A stretch of DNA of 27,426 nucleotides, taken from assembly GCA_014885115.2 (NCBI GenBank), contig WKLE02005663.1, positions 1-27,426 of the forward strand, in the 5' to 3' direction. The first letter of the stretch is position 1. Each line of letters opens with the position of its first letter. Below, one piece after another: positions 16,898-26,235 of this stretch. The notes under the pieces are model-generated. The model made no database searches. It was not told where the DNA came from and saw nothing but the letters and a program-made list of their open reading frames with translations. The stretch comes from Asterionellopsis glacialis (lineage: Eukaryota; Bacillariophyta; Plagiogrammaphyceae; Rhaphoneidales; Asterionellopsidaceae). Made by a program: the position numbers and the translations under genes.

Positions 16898-17830
16898 TTA
16901 TTTTTTAGTAGCTGATATACGTACACCACCTAAATGAGTACCTTGAAAGAGTACATGAACAGCGTCATAAAAGTGATATAATTTATCATGGGTGGCTTCA
17001 CCATGTAGTGACACAAACCGTTCTTTATCCGACACAAAGGATTCCAACCGACTTTGTACAAAGGTAATCCACTCCTTTGTCATATCTTCAAAAACAATAT
17101 CACTAAATCCATTTGATTCTAATGCTTGGATGTATTCCTCCTTGGTAGGCAAATCATTGCAATACACATCATTTTGTAACGATGTCAGCTCATCATTAGT
17201 GAAAGGTTCCTTTTGATAATAATCTTCGATAAACAAATGTGAAGAGGAGTCACCATTATCATTGTTATTACTGTTGGATTTGAGCATTTGATAACAAACT
17301 TTGAATAATTCTTGTTTGTTGGGGATATGCAAAAATGTTAACCAACTGACAATGGCGTCAAAGGAACCTTCATCATTGATGGATGTTAAAATATCACCAC
17401 ATACATGTGATACCTTTGAACTTAATCCACACCGTTTCGTCCATTCCATAGCCTTGCTATGAATATCTTCTTGCAATTCTACAGCTACAACTGTATGTGC
17501 GGATTGACTTGCTATATACCTTGCGGGACCACCAAATCCAGAACCAATATCCAAAATGGTCAGTTTGGCGTTGTTTGTTTTGGTCGTGAAATAATCTAAT
17601 GCCGATTGTACGGCATCATTACCACCATAATGCATAGAATCAAAGTTAGACATTTCATGTGCATCTAATGGATCGTCTGGTTTCATTCCTAATGCGTTTA
17701 ATTCATTTTCAATACGTTCAATATCATTATACAATTCCATTGTTTTAATTTCTTCAGTATTTGCAGCAGTTTCGTCTACTTCTAACGTTGCTCTTGTTGC
17801 TGTTGCTTCGGATGGTGTCGATGAACTCAT
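16898..17830 (-). CDS. Class I SAM-dependent methyltransferase (small-molecule type)
   Basis: Encodes 310 residues from the ATG at 17830. The Rossmann SAM-binding motif I is ILDIGSGFGGPARYIA (92-107). The acidic end of strand 2 is VAVELQ (115-120), motif II lies at about 143-148 (VCGDIL) and the post-II strand is FDAIVSWLTFLHI (157-169). Before the core, NDIERIENELNALG (35-48) and FDSMHYGGNDAV (63-74) form a lid. After it, FIEDYYQKEPF (200-210) and the terminal HFYDAVHVLFQGTHLGGVRI (286-305) recall glycine/sarcosine/dimethylglycine-type and related small-molecule methyltransferases. The substrate is not determinable; betaine-like osmolyte synthesis is one possibility, and sterol or phospholipid-base methylation are alternatives. 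The Thr/Ser-rich N-terminus (1-28) does not look like a clear signal peptide, so the protein is probably cytosolic. Confidence 0.85.
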   Translation of the reverse strand: MSSSTPSEATATRATLEVDETAANTEEIKTMELYNDIERIENELNALGMKPDDPLDAHEMSNFDSMHYGGNDAVQSALDYFTTKTNNAKLTILDIGSGFGGPARYIASQSAHTVVAVELQEDIHSKAMEWTKRCGLSSKVSHVCGDILTSINDEGSFDAIVSWLTFLHIPNKQELFKVCYQMLKSNSNNNDNGDSSSHLFIEDYYQKEPFTNDELTSLQNDVYCNDLPTKEEYIQALESNGFSDIVFEDMTKEWITFVQSRLESFVSDKERFVSLHGEATHDKLYHFYDAVHVLFQGTHLGGVRISATKK

Positions 17831-18825
17831 GGTTGCTTACTTTTTTCGTACAGGAGAGAAATGTTCTGAATAGAGCATGTAGGGAGTTGGACTGCTTGAT
17901 TATAATGGGTTCTTTTGTCGATTCTTTGATTATATCGATTGCCCTAATTTTCTTGAACACGAGTGGGGGAAATGTGATGACAGATTATTATTTTTTCGTC
18001 TGCATGCCGGAAGTAGGACTAGAGGACCTCTACCGGTAGATGTCTACTACTCAGTACTCATTTTTTCAATTAAAATAATACAGCGGGTCCTCTACGTACA
18101 AGTTGTATGATGTGTATAGATTAGAAATTGGAAGTGCCGGCGTGGCAGTTGAGGCTCTCCTTGTTTCAATAGTGCTTCATGCGTCGGTCAAAACATGGGC
18201 AGAAAGGTGAAGGCATGAATCGGACAGACAGACAAAATATCTGGTACAATTCTTTGTCTGTTTGTCAATGTGTGTCAAGAATCTTACATATGGGTTCTCG
18301 TATTACTTTTTTGAACTTGATTCATTGGTGGTAGCGTTCGCATTTCTCTCTCGATTTCAAAACAAAAAACTGAACCAGTATCTATGCAGTATTTATTGTT
18401 CGGTCACAAACTTCTTTCCTGTCAACCACCATACAGAATCATTGACCGAAGATCTAAACAAGATATCTCAGCAATACAGAGTCAAATTTTTTAGATCAAC
18501 TAGACGTACCTACTATTAGAGTAGTTGCTCCACTAATCGTACTTTTAGTATCTTTTGTGAGGTAGGAACGACTCGGTTCTAGAGACCAAAAGCAAAGTAT
18601 TCTTGTGCGGGATTTACTGGGTCAGCGAATTCGCCTTGATTTGACTTGTCTTTTCTAGACATAGGCAGGAGACAGTCAACAGTCTTACAGGTGTCACCAT
18701 ATCTCTTGATATCCTGGCAATCAGATTGCGTCAGCCGGCAGCAGTTGTTTGAAACTGGGCATCACCAGCATTTCCATTGCTCTTGATCGTACCTACATTC
18801 GGAAATCGGAAGCAACAACAACAAA
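17831..18825. other. divergent promoter region (methyltransferase / PAS protein)
   Basis: This 995-nt region separates two divergent starts. It contains TACCGGTAG at 18031-18039 (201 nt from the methyltransferase ATG) and a copy of caagatatctc at 18459-18469. No gene was recognised. Confidence 0.55.
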
Positions 18826-20390
18826 ATGGCTTCAACAGCTTCCTGTTCGGCATTCAAATTACTGTCATCGACATTGGAAGTATCTTCTGAAGCTGTTTTT
18901 CTCTTGACATCAGGTGGTGATGAAGGACATGTCGTATTTCAAAATTCAGCTGTCTCCACATTGTTTGGTGGTCATGCCCAAACCAATACCAATGGTGACA
19001 ACCATAAGATACTCTTTTCATCGTTTGTTTCGTTTGATGACAAGTCATGGCAAGATATTATGATGGAACTTGCAGATCACCAATCTACAACTGCTTCCTC
19101 CTTCAAATACAATGGAACTGGTATGATCGATTCATCTTCGTCGAATAATTTTGACAAGAAAGAATTTCCAGTTTCCGTTACTTTGAAACAAATAGAACCT
19201 TGTTCATGTTGTAATATGACATTGATTTGTGCCTACGTGAGGGCACGTGATAGAAGTAACAATGACATTCATCATTTAACAAGTATTCGTGATTTAGTGG
19301 ATGCCTCATTTGATCCAATGTTTCAAATCAATTCTCATGGTATCATTACTATGGTCAATGATGCAGCTTTAACATTATTTGGTTATACGTATCAAGAATT
19401 TATTGGACAAAACATTAAAATGATTTGTGGTGGTAACCATTCAAACAAACATGATGAATACTTGGCACGATACTTAAAAACTGGTGAAACACGCATTATT
19501 GGTACAAAACGTGAAGTACCTGCCAAGGTATGTTTTTTTATATAAGGTTGGGAATATAGTTGGGGGGAATATTCAACTCGGAAACGGGAAGTGCCCTTTG
19601 TCTATTTGTTCACATGTCGCAATTTTAAATTCGTGCACTTTCTCACACTCAACCAACCTTACCGGTGTTTTCTTTGTTTCGTGTCTCTTTGTTCCAGAAA
19701 AAAGATGGTAGTGAATTTTATGTTGAATTGGGCATTAAAGAAATCTATACTGCTGCTACTGCCGAAAGTTCAAATGGTGAAAATCGTGCATTTTGTGCAT
19801 TCATTAAAGATTTGACTGACCAAAAAGAACATGAAAAACAAGTCCAATTAAAAGAAATGTTAACTCAATCAATGGTAAATTCATCTTTTGACCCCATGTT
19901 TCAAGTAGATGAAATGGGTAACATATTAATGGTAAATGATGCAGCAGTTGATATGTTTGGTTGGAGTCGTACTGAATTTATTGGCAATAACATTAAAATG
20001 ATTTGCGGTGATGGACACAGTACAAAGCATGAAGCTTATATGGAACGTTACCGTAAGACTGGTATTAAACATATTATCGGACGCAAACGTAATACAAAGG
20101 CACGGAGGAAGGACGGATCCGAATTCGATATCGAATTGGGTATTTCTGAAAGTAAAGCTGCTACCCTGGAAGGAAAAAGTTACTTTTGTGGATATGTACG
20201 TGATATTACACGTCAAAAGTTAGATCGACAACGTTTACGTGCTAACGAAGCTATCATGAAAGATGGCTTCTTCAGTGGGGGTACAAATGGTATTGATGCA
20301 ACAAATGTACCACCCGCAGCATCACCAGGTGCAGATACACATGGTAAAGTTAGAGGACGACGTCTCCGACATGCTCAAACTACTATTTGA
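18826..20390 (+). CDS. Tandem PAS protein with FixL-like heme-pocket residues
   Basis: Two exons, 18826-19527 and 19698-20390, joined in phase 0, encode 464 residues. Splicing is supported because the join gives AK|KKDGSEF, matching ARRKDGSEF in the second repeat. An N-terminal segment (about 10-140) looks like a degenerate PAS domain. PAS1 (about 152-275) and PAS2 (about 288-408) are close repeats with DASFDPMFQ/NSSFDPMFQ, MVNDAA, GxNIKMICG, HxxYxxRYxKTG, IIGxKR and KDGSEF. Both end in a linker helix of the DLTDQK/DITRQK type. In PAS1, H209, R215, I224, R229, L245 and I247, and in PAS2, H345, R351, I360, R365, L381 and I383, fall on the heme-pocket positions of bacterial FixL. There is no LOV-type Cys motif, kinase or DNA-binding domain. 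After PAS2 comes a short helix and a basic tail (RGRRLRHAQTTI). A sensory or scaffold role is inferred. Confidence 0.88.
19528..19697 (+). other. intron of the PAS gene
   Basis: A 170-nt GT-AG intron with donor AAG|gtatgt and acceptor tttgttccag|AAA. It falls between codons in the PAS1 segment just before KDGSEF. It has an in-frame stop soon after the donor, so retention would truncate the protein inside PAS1. Confidence 0.88.
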
Positions 20391-22026
20391 GAGAAAAAGT
20401 GAGGGGGCATAAAAAGAGAAGTATGCAACAGCATAAAGGTTTATTATCCATGCTCATAGAGTAAGGTATTTATAACAGATAATTTAAATTCGTACATGTT
20501 CATGTGAAAGAATTTTAAAGTGGCAACTTGTGATATGAAGTAATATGGGCTTTCTCTTTTTGTGGCTTAGTTGACGACAATTCTGTGTAGAGTGTTTGAA
20601 ATAGAGACTTGTACCTATCATGCCAGAGGATCAAAGTGCAACTCTACTGGATGGGTAGTCCTAATGTTGGTGCACTTGTCTGTAAGTTTGAAAATACTAT
20701 CATGTCGTTAGAGCTCCATTGGAGTTGCACAACTTTCTTAGGTGTTTAGCTCGTCATATGATAAGTCCTCGTATATTTGTCAGATGACAATTGAGAAATA
20801 TCTTTAGATCCATAGGCAATCTTCTATGGTCGACTATCATGATGTCTTTCTTGCTTCATAGAAGATTTTTAAAAATTACTCGAAGTTCATGGTTTATCAT
20901 GAAAGAGCTGTCTTTCAACAATGATGTTTTGATAATTTTAGTAAGACATGAGACATTTAAACAAGGTTTTAGAAGTTTAATAAAATTCTTTTCATAATTC
21001 TCAGGCGAAGATCGCCATAAAAAGTAGAGATGACTATTAGGAATCAAATGACAATGATAGATCGGTGTTTAGAACTTTGAAGGCACAATCATGATTTCAT
21101 ATTGCATCCATAGACCAGATACTATCGAATTTAGTAAAAACAAATTAATAAGCTGTCGTGGTAGACTTCAAGCTTCAACCTGAAAGAGAACCCCTCTCGT
21201 TCATTGGAAAAAGTGAAGATAGTCCGAGAAGTGTCGATGAGTGATCGTAATTACACATGATGAGAAACGAGAAAAGCAGGACTGTGTAAAAATCTACAGC
21301 TTCTGGGTTATTTCAAAGAAAACATCATTTCCGATCGGTGGCAATGCATAAGTCACTTTTAGGATCATACCAGGTATTCTTCCCTTTTTTTAAAAATATC
21401 TGCTGTCGTATGTCGTCGTCACATCATAAAAGGCCTGTTCAGTTGAAGTTGCAATATATTAGGTCATTCACAACTGAATTGAACTAACACTTGTGCATCT
21501 CCTTTTCATAAGTAAACTGGTCCAAGAATCAACTGTACACCCCTACACACTTTGGTAGGCAACTTGTTGTTGGACAAAAAATGATTCTACTTCTTGAGCA
21601 TGTTATTTTGCTACATAAATATAGGACCGGAAAGGGTACCGACAATTTTGTATTAGTGTGTGATGTTAATTATTGGTAGCCATTCGAGGAATAGAATCAA
21701 GTAACATGTGACACCGTAAATGGGATAGTTTAATATTTCTTTTCAAAGGGCCTTAAACGTGGACGTGAAATGAAGAACAACTCAAGACTTAATTAGATTA
21801 TCCTAATCCTACAGTATTTATTCCATAAAATAGGATATAAAATACACGACATTCGAAAATGGCCTATGTGTAATTATATTATGAAGGATCAAGTACGTAG
21901 GACCCTAAGAAGAGGAGTTCGCATTTTGATTTTTCGACCACATCGCGGATGTCGACAACAAAATACCGCGTAACGTCCTTTTTTATGATTGAATTGTGAG
22001 CGACACAAAAAAACAGAAGCCCACAA
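20391..22026. other. intergenic region, no gene seen
   Basis: The largest gap in the window (1.64 kb), AT-rich, with short open frames that lack domain signatures, coding texture or clean starts. It probably contains the PAS-gene 3' UTR and the promoter of the helicase-associated-domain gene. No tRNA or repeat family was recognised. Confidence 0.5.
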
Positions 22027-22986
22027 ATGGCAAACAAAAAAATCAGCGCAATCAATTGTTCCGAAGGAACACAAAAGAAGCAGAAAACCGAAGTCGATCG
22101 TGAGTCCAGATTTGATTACCCTTCTCAAACCACGAACCCTTCTTCACATCCATCACACAGTCTAGCCTCAAAGACCTATTTTAAAATGCACAAGCACAAG
22201 ATTAAACATCATCATCACCATCATTTCAACTCTGATTCTTCTTCGTCTCCATCTGGGATGAATGCGGTGGAAGCAGCAACAGAAAAATTGAAGGTGGCCC
22301 ATCATCACCACCATCACCATGCCAAGAAACACGATCATACGTTACATTTACGTGATGAAAAGTGGAACAAAATGTATCGTCATCTACGACGTTTTAAACG
22401 CGAATACGGTGATTGCCTAGTTCCACAACAGTTTGATGATGATCCTAAACTTGGTCGATGGGTGAATGATCAACGGAACCGTAAGGATAGTTTGAATTCA
22501 GTCCAGAGAGAGCGGTTGGACAAACTTGGCTTCGTTTGGAATGTCAATGAGGCATCATGGGAAACCATGTTTCAATCTTTGGTGGATTATCGTAACGTCT
22601 TTGGAGATTGTCACGTTCCCAGATCACTCAATCATAACCATGATCTATTCAAACTAGCCAACTGGATTCACAAGCAACGCAAGCTCAAGAATCAAGGCAA
22701 ATTATCACAAGAGAAGATTGATAGGCTTGAATCACTTAATTTCACATGGTCTGTCAACCAAGCACATTGGGATGAAAAGTTCAATAGTCTCAAACGTTAC
22801 AAAGACGAGCATGGTGATACTCTTGTTCCTGCACGTTGGAAGGACGATCCTCAGTTGGGTACATGGGTAGTCACACAGCGCAGTAGGAAAGATACTCTAT
22901 CCGATGAACGGATCAGGCGTCTTGATGAAATTGGCTTTGCGTGGCATGCCAATTTTAAACCTGATATCAATGGTAGAGCTGCGTAA
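22027..22986 (+). CDS. Triple helicase-associated (HA) domain protein
   Basis: Encodes 319 residues from the ATG at 22027. Three consecutive HA domains (PF03457-type, about 60 residues each) cover roughly 112-172, 177-242 and 247-307. Each follows W-x3-[MF]-x2-L-x2-[YF]-x5-GD-x2-VP, then LG/LA-x-W-x3-QR and a final RLxxLxFxW. HA domains are small helical, probably nucleic-acid-binding modules. In diatoms they often occur in arrays with no helicase core, as here (family knowledge). The N-terminal 110 residues are basic and Ser/His-rich, with six consecutive His at 61-66 and seven at 92-98, both written with mixed CAT/CAC codons, plus a KKQKTE stretch that could be a nuclear signal. No catalytic domain is present. 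A DNA- or RNA-binding regulator is inferred. Confidence 0.9.
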   Translation: MANKKISAINCSEGTQKKQKTEVDRESRFDYPSQTTNPSSHPSHSLASKTYFKMHKHKIKHHHHHHFNSDSSSSPSGMNAVEAATEKLKVAHHHHHHHAKKHDHTLHLRDEKWNKMYRHLRRFKREYGDCLVPQQFDDDPKLGRWVNDQRNRKDSLNSVQRERLDKLGFVWNVNEASWETMFQSLVDYRNVFGDCHVPRSLNHNHDLFKLANWIHKQRKLKNQGKLSQEKIDRLESLNFTWSVNQAHWDEKFNSLKRYKDEHGDTLVPARWKDDPQLGTWVVTQRSRKDTLSDERIRRLDEIGFAWHANFKPDINGRAA

Positions 22987-23417
22987 ACATGCTGAGTGAA
23001 TGATGTTACTCCATTAGGAGGGGGGACCGCATCGTAAACTAACAAAATGATATAACAGCCGAACGAGAGACGAATGTCACCGATGACCTTAACAGTATAA
23101 GAATTTAGCAAATTTTGAAAGGAAAAATAGTTGTAGTATATTATGATTAAAGTCAATTTTTCAGCATTCCGCTGTTCTCTCCTTTGAGTCTTTCCCTGTG
23201 TCATAAAATTTCATCCTCGATAAATTGTTGTTACAACTTGTCAGTAGTCATTTGACCTGAATGTTGAGTCCTCCCCGCGGAATTCTGGGTCGTGGTTACC
23301 TATCGTAGTATTCGCATGTCACCGTCGCAAGTGCTATCTAAATAAAACACCAAGATTTGAGACCTAAATCGCAGTTCCCTTTGGCAGATGCAACAACGAC
23401 TTCCAATTTTCCACTAA
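22987..23417. other. convergent intergenic spacer
   Basis: This 431-nt gap lies between the 3' ends of two convergent genes. No coding texture, RNA gene or repeat was seen. Confidence 0.5.
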
Positions 23418-25063
23418 TCATTTTAATAACCACAAAACAATCCAAAGATTAGCACATAATGCACACCATCTTCCAGATGAAGTCATTATGCTACTAGGAG
23501 GTGCTGATGAGGAACCACTACCAAGGGTAAATTGACCTCCGGATGACGACGGACAGTCCCTACTTCTACTGTTTGACGTGGCAATACCTTCTTGATCAAT
23601 GCATTTATAATTGGCGTTTAGTTCAACAGTGTCTCCCAACAATGTACCGTCGTCTACTTCCAATATTGTATCACACCCCTTGTTTGCGTCAAGACGATAA
23701 TTATTTATAAAACAATTGTTCTTTGCGTCGAGTTTTGAAAATTCAACTGTTACAGGGCTCAAGGTAATTGAATTTTCCACAAATGAGTTATCTTGTAATT
23801 GTAAAGACCCATAAAATGAATCAATGACAAAGGTAAAGTCCGTCTAGGTATAATGGATGGTTTTGTAAGGTTATAGAGATGTCATTTTGTGAGGTGACAG
23901 GAACGATGGTAAGATCAAAACTTAATGATAATAATAAGAAAAAACTACCGCCTGTAACAGCCAGTGACGTACCATTAGTTCCAGTGGCAAGTATGTCATA
24001 TCATTCTTTTCGAAGTGACAGTTTTGTACAATGAGATTGCCAAATGAGTTGGAAATGAGCCCAAATAAGAGATTGTTCTCCTGTTTTTTTAATCAGTACG
24101 GGTGGGTAGATGCACAATCACAAAACAAAAGTCCACATTAAAAAGTTGTTGAAAGTTAGAGGAGTTTTAGAATCTTCAGGATGGCAGAGTTGCAAACTTT
24201 AAAAAGTTTAATCGGACTTCCCACTACCTTTTTCCACTTACCTTGAAGGAACATGTATCAAAAATAACCTCCACTTGAGATGCTACAAGATCTTTGGTAG
24301 CTCTAGAAATACCAAATATCCCGCCCACAAAATTTTCATTTTGTTGGTTACTTAATCTTCGACGTTTGCGGAATAAAAAGTTATTATTATCTGCAGCAGC
24401 ATCACTACTATTACTTACTCGTGTAGCCTTACTGTTTTCTAGATTAACATGATCCAAATCTTCCAATAATTCGGATGGTGGTAAAACATTTGTTTGTAAA
24501 ATAAATTCGCCAACATTGTCGATCCAATTACAATCCTTAAAGGTAACTTGAGCATCACTTTCAATACGGACACTAACGTCACCCAATGTGTCATGGTCAC
24601 CCATAGACTTCATATTTGTAAACGTTATACCACTCAGAAATATCTGTGGAATAATCGCCCCAGAAGAAGATGTTGCAGTAATAGATGATGGAGAAGATAC
24701 CACCATTTGGTATCCAGAAACACCGGCACCTTTGGATGCGGATGACGCAACCCCATCCAAAACGCAATTATTTTCGGACGATCCATTTTCACCACATAAA
24801 ATTTGTACATTTCGCCCAAATAATTCCAACAGTGCACGGCCATTCGCAGTAGCCCGAAAGATCGTATTTGGACATAATACGAATCGAAGAGCACCATCAT
24901 TAATTGATGGCTGCACATCTAAATACATTACTTGCGTATTGAAGATTTCTGACAGATCAGATACGCAACTGTCATTGCTGTGTCCGCCTGCAACAACTCT
25001 TACAGTAGCAAAGGTGATCGAGCTTGCCATCATTGCAGCTATTATTGATGACAATCTCATCAT
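23418..25063 (-). CDS. Secreted beta-helix-like protein, probable GPI tail (3 exons or broken)
   Basis: Gene model in minus-strand order: exon 1 25063-24242, exon 2 24080-23973, exon 3 23843-23418, all joined in phase 0, giving 451 residues. Residues 1-25 are a signal peptide ending VVA|G. Exon 1 has right-handed beta-helix (pectin-lyase-like) texture: short strands with Asn/Cys turns such as VQILCGENG, NNCVLDGV, FLSGITFTNM and VTFKDCNWIDN. Exon 2 adds NLIVQNCHFEKND and exon 3 adds LQLQDNSFVEN and KNNCFINN. The C-terminus has a Ser/Gly/Pro spacer and a hydrophobic tail (WIVLWLL), as in GPI-anchored proteins. The first intron is well supported. The second (23972-23844) is less certain, because its sequence itself reads like beta-helix coding in another frame; the gene may instead carry indels there. 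Function unknown; a cell-surface or wall protein is inferred. Confidence 0.7.
23844..23972 (-). other. Possible intron 2, or frame-broken coding segment
   Basis: As an intron it is 129 nt, donor ATG|gtacgt and acceptor tatacctag|ACG, phase 0. On the minus strand, however, another frame through it encodes ATGTNGTSLAVTGG and later DLTIVPVTSQNDISITLQN, which look like beta-helix strands. That fits a frame shift near 23990 and a compensating one near 23840. Confidence 0.45.
24081..24241 (-). other. intron 1 of the beta-helix gene
   Basis: 161 nt, donor TCAAG|gtaagt and acceptor aaaaaacag|GAG on the minus strand, phase 0. It is flanked by coding texture on both sides (DTCSFK and ENNLLFG) and contains stops in the exon frame. 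Confidence 0.8.
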
Positions 25064-26235
25064 GCTTTGCTTTTTCTTTCTGTAATCTTACTTATCAACC
25101 TTTTATGAGCAACCAACTTGAAACTTGTTAGCATTCTCTACATTACCACCCAAGAGAGACGATAAGAACTAGTTCCTACTTGGTGCTGAAGGTCAGACAT
25201 GCATGTGATTACAGCAAAATTTGCAACCTGCGCACCGACAGGGAGACGAACACAAACGAGACGCCTCTTTAGAATTTCGCGCTAATTTTTTCAAATAATT
25301 AACAGCAACGATAGGTCTTCAGTACTAGAACTAGTCCTAGAGAACCTACCATGGTTGTCCTATACTAGTAGTACGAGGTTGGACTGCCCTCTGGTACGGT
25401 ACCTGGTACCGCTGTATTAATTTTTAAAATAGAGGATTTTCAACAAACGAACCGGCCCTCGCGCTACACATACAGATATTTATTACCGATTCTGTACCAA
25501 CGCAACTGCCTCGTGCCTGCCGATGAACGGAAGTGACGATCCAATATCATCTAATTATGCGCCAAAAGCCCAACGAAAAAATGAATCTTATAGCTGTTCT
25601 TGATAATTGTTTTCCATTGGACGATTATTGGAACATTGAAAGACCTCAATGTACTTACAGTACCACTACTCTGGTGGTATAATGGTGGTATAATGTATTA
25701 ATGTAAAATAATATTCTCCGGTGGCTTACCTGTATATATAAAAGCCGAATTATTGTAGCACATTTATGAACGAAGCTTGGTCCAATGAGTAAGTCAAGAA
25801 GAGCTTCAACAAGTGACTAAACGAGTTTAACAAGAATGTCAAATACTCCAACTATGCACCATTGGATTCAAATTAGGATTTTGACGGAAACTTTTTCATG
25901 CTTCCACCATACCTAAAAAGGTGAGAAACAAATTTGACGACCGTTATTCCAAACACAAGAAATAATCCTTGATTGATCAAAGTCAACCTTTAGACTCACC
26001 AGGGGGGAGGGAGGAGACGGGAGAAATGAACAGGCTGTTGTCATGACATAAAATAACATCATCCCCATTTGGAACCTTATTAGATCTTGGAGACTGTACC
26101 GATACTTTCGAACTTCTCTTTCTGAATAACTTGTGAAAAAATTGCAATCAAAATCATCCATTTATAAAGCAAAAGTATGAATTGATATAATGGAGCAATC
26201 ATCATTAAAGAATAAAGCTATGTTCTCAAGTTGGA
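25064..26235. other. divergent intergenic region
   Basis: This 1.17-kb region separates the divergent starts of the two surface-protein genes. It holds ggtacc/ctagta-rich palindromic bits (about 25318-25412), an 11-bp tandem duplication (tggtggtataa, 25672-25693) and a TATA-like element. No coding region was supported. Confidence 0.5.
25733..25744 (+). promoter_or_regulatory. TATA-like element
   Basis: The sequence tatatataaaag is a good TATA-box match and lies just after the 11-bp tandem repeat. It is about 490 nt upstream of the ATG at 26236, which would need a long leader or a 5' non-coding exon, so assignment to that gene is tentative. Confidence 0.3.

Noticed and set aside
18826..20390. 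LOV photoreceptor identity for the PAS domains
   Set aside because: The flavin-binding Cys motif (NCRFLQ-type) is absent; the His/Arg pattern points to the FixL-like class instead.
22027..22986. Histidine runs as a cloning-vector His-tag or contamination
   Set aside because: The runs use mixed codons inside a native gene with diatom-type HA domains and no vector sequence nearby.
24588..25085. 165-residue plus-strand frame opposite exon 1 of the beta-helix gene
   Set aside because: Antisense shadow. The minus strand has the signal peptide, beta-helix texture and consistent splice sites.
25752..25840. Tiny gene starting atgaacgaagcttgg after the TATA-like element, with a gtaagt donor-like site
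   Set aside because: Only eight codons before a stop and no convincing acceptor or second exon.
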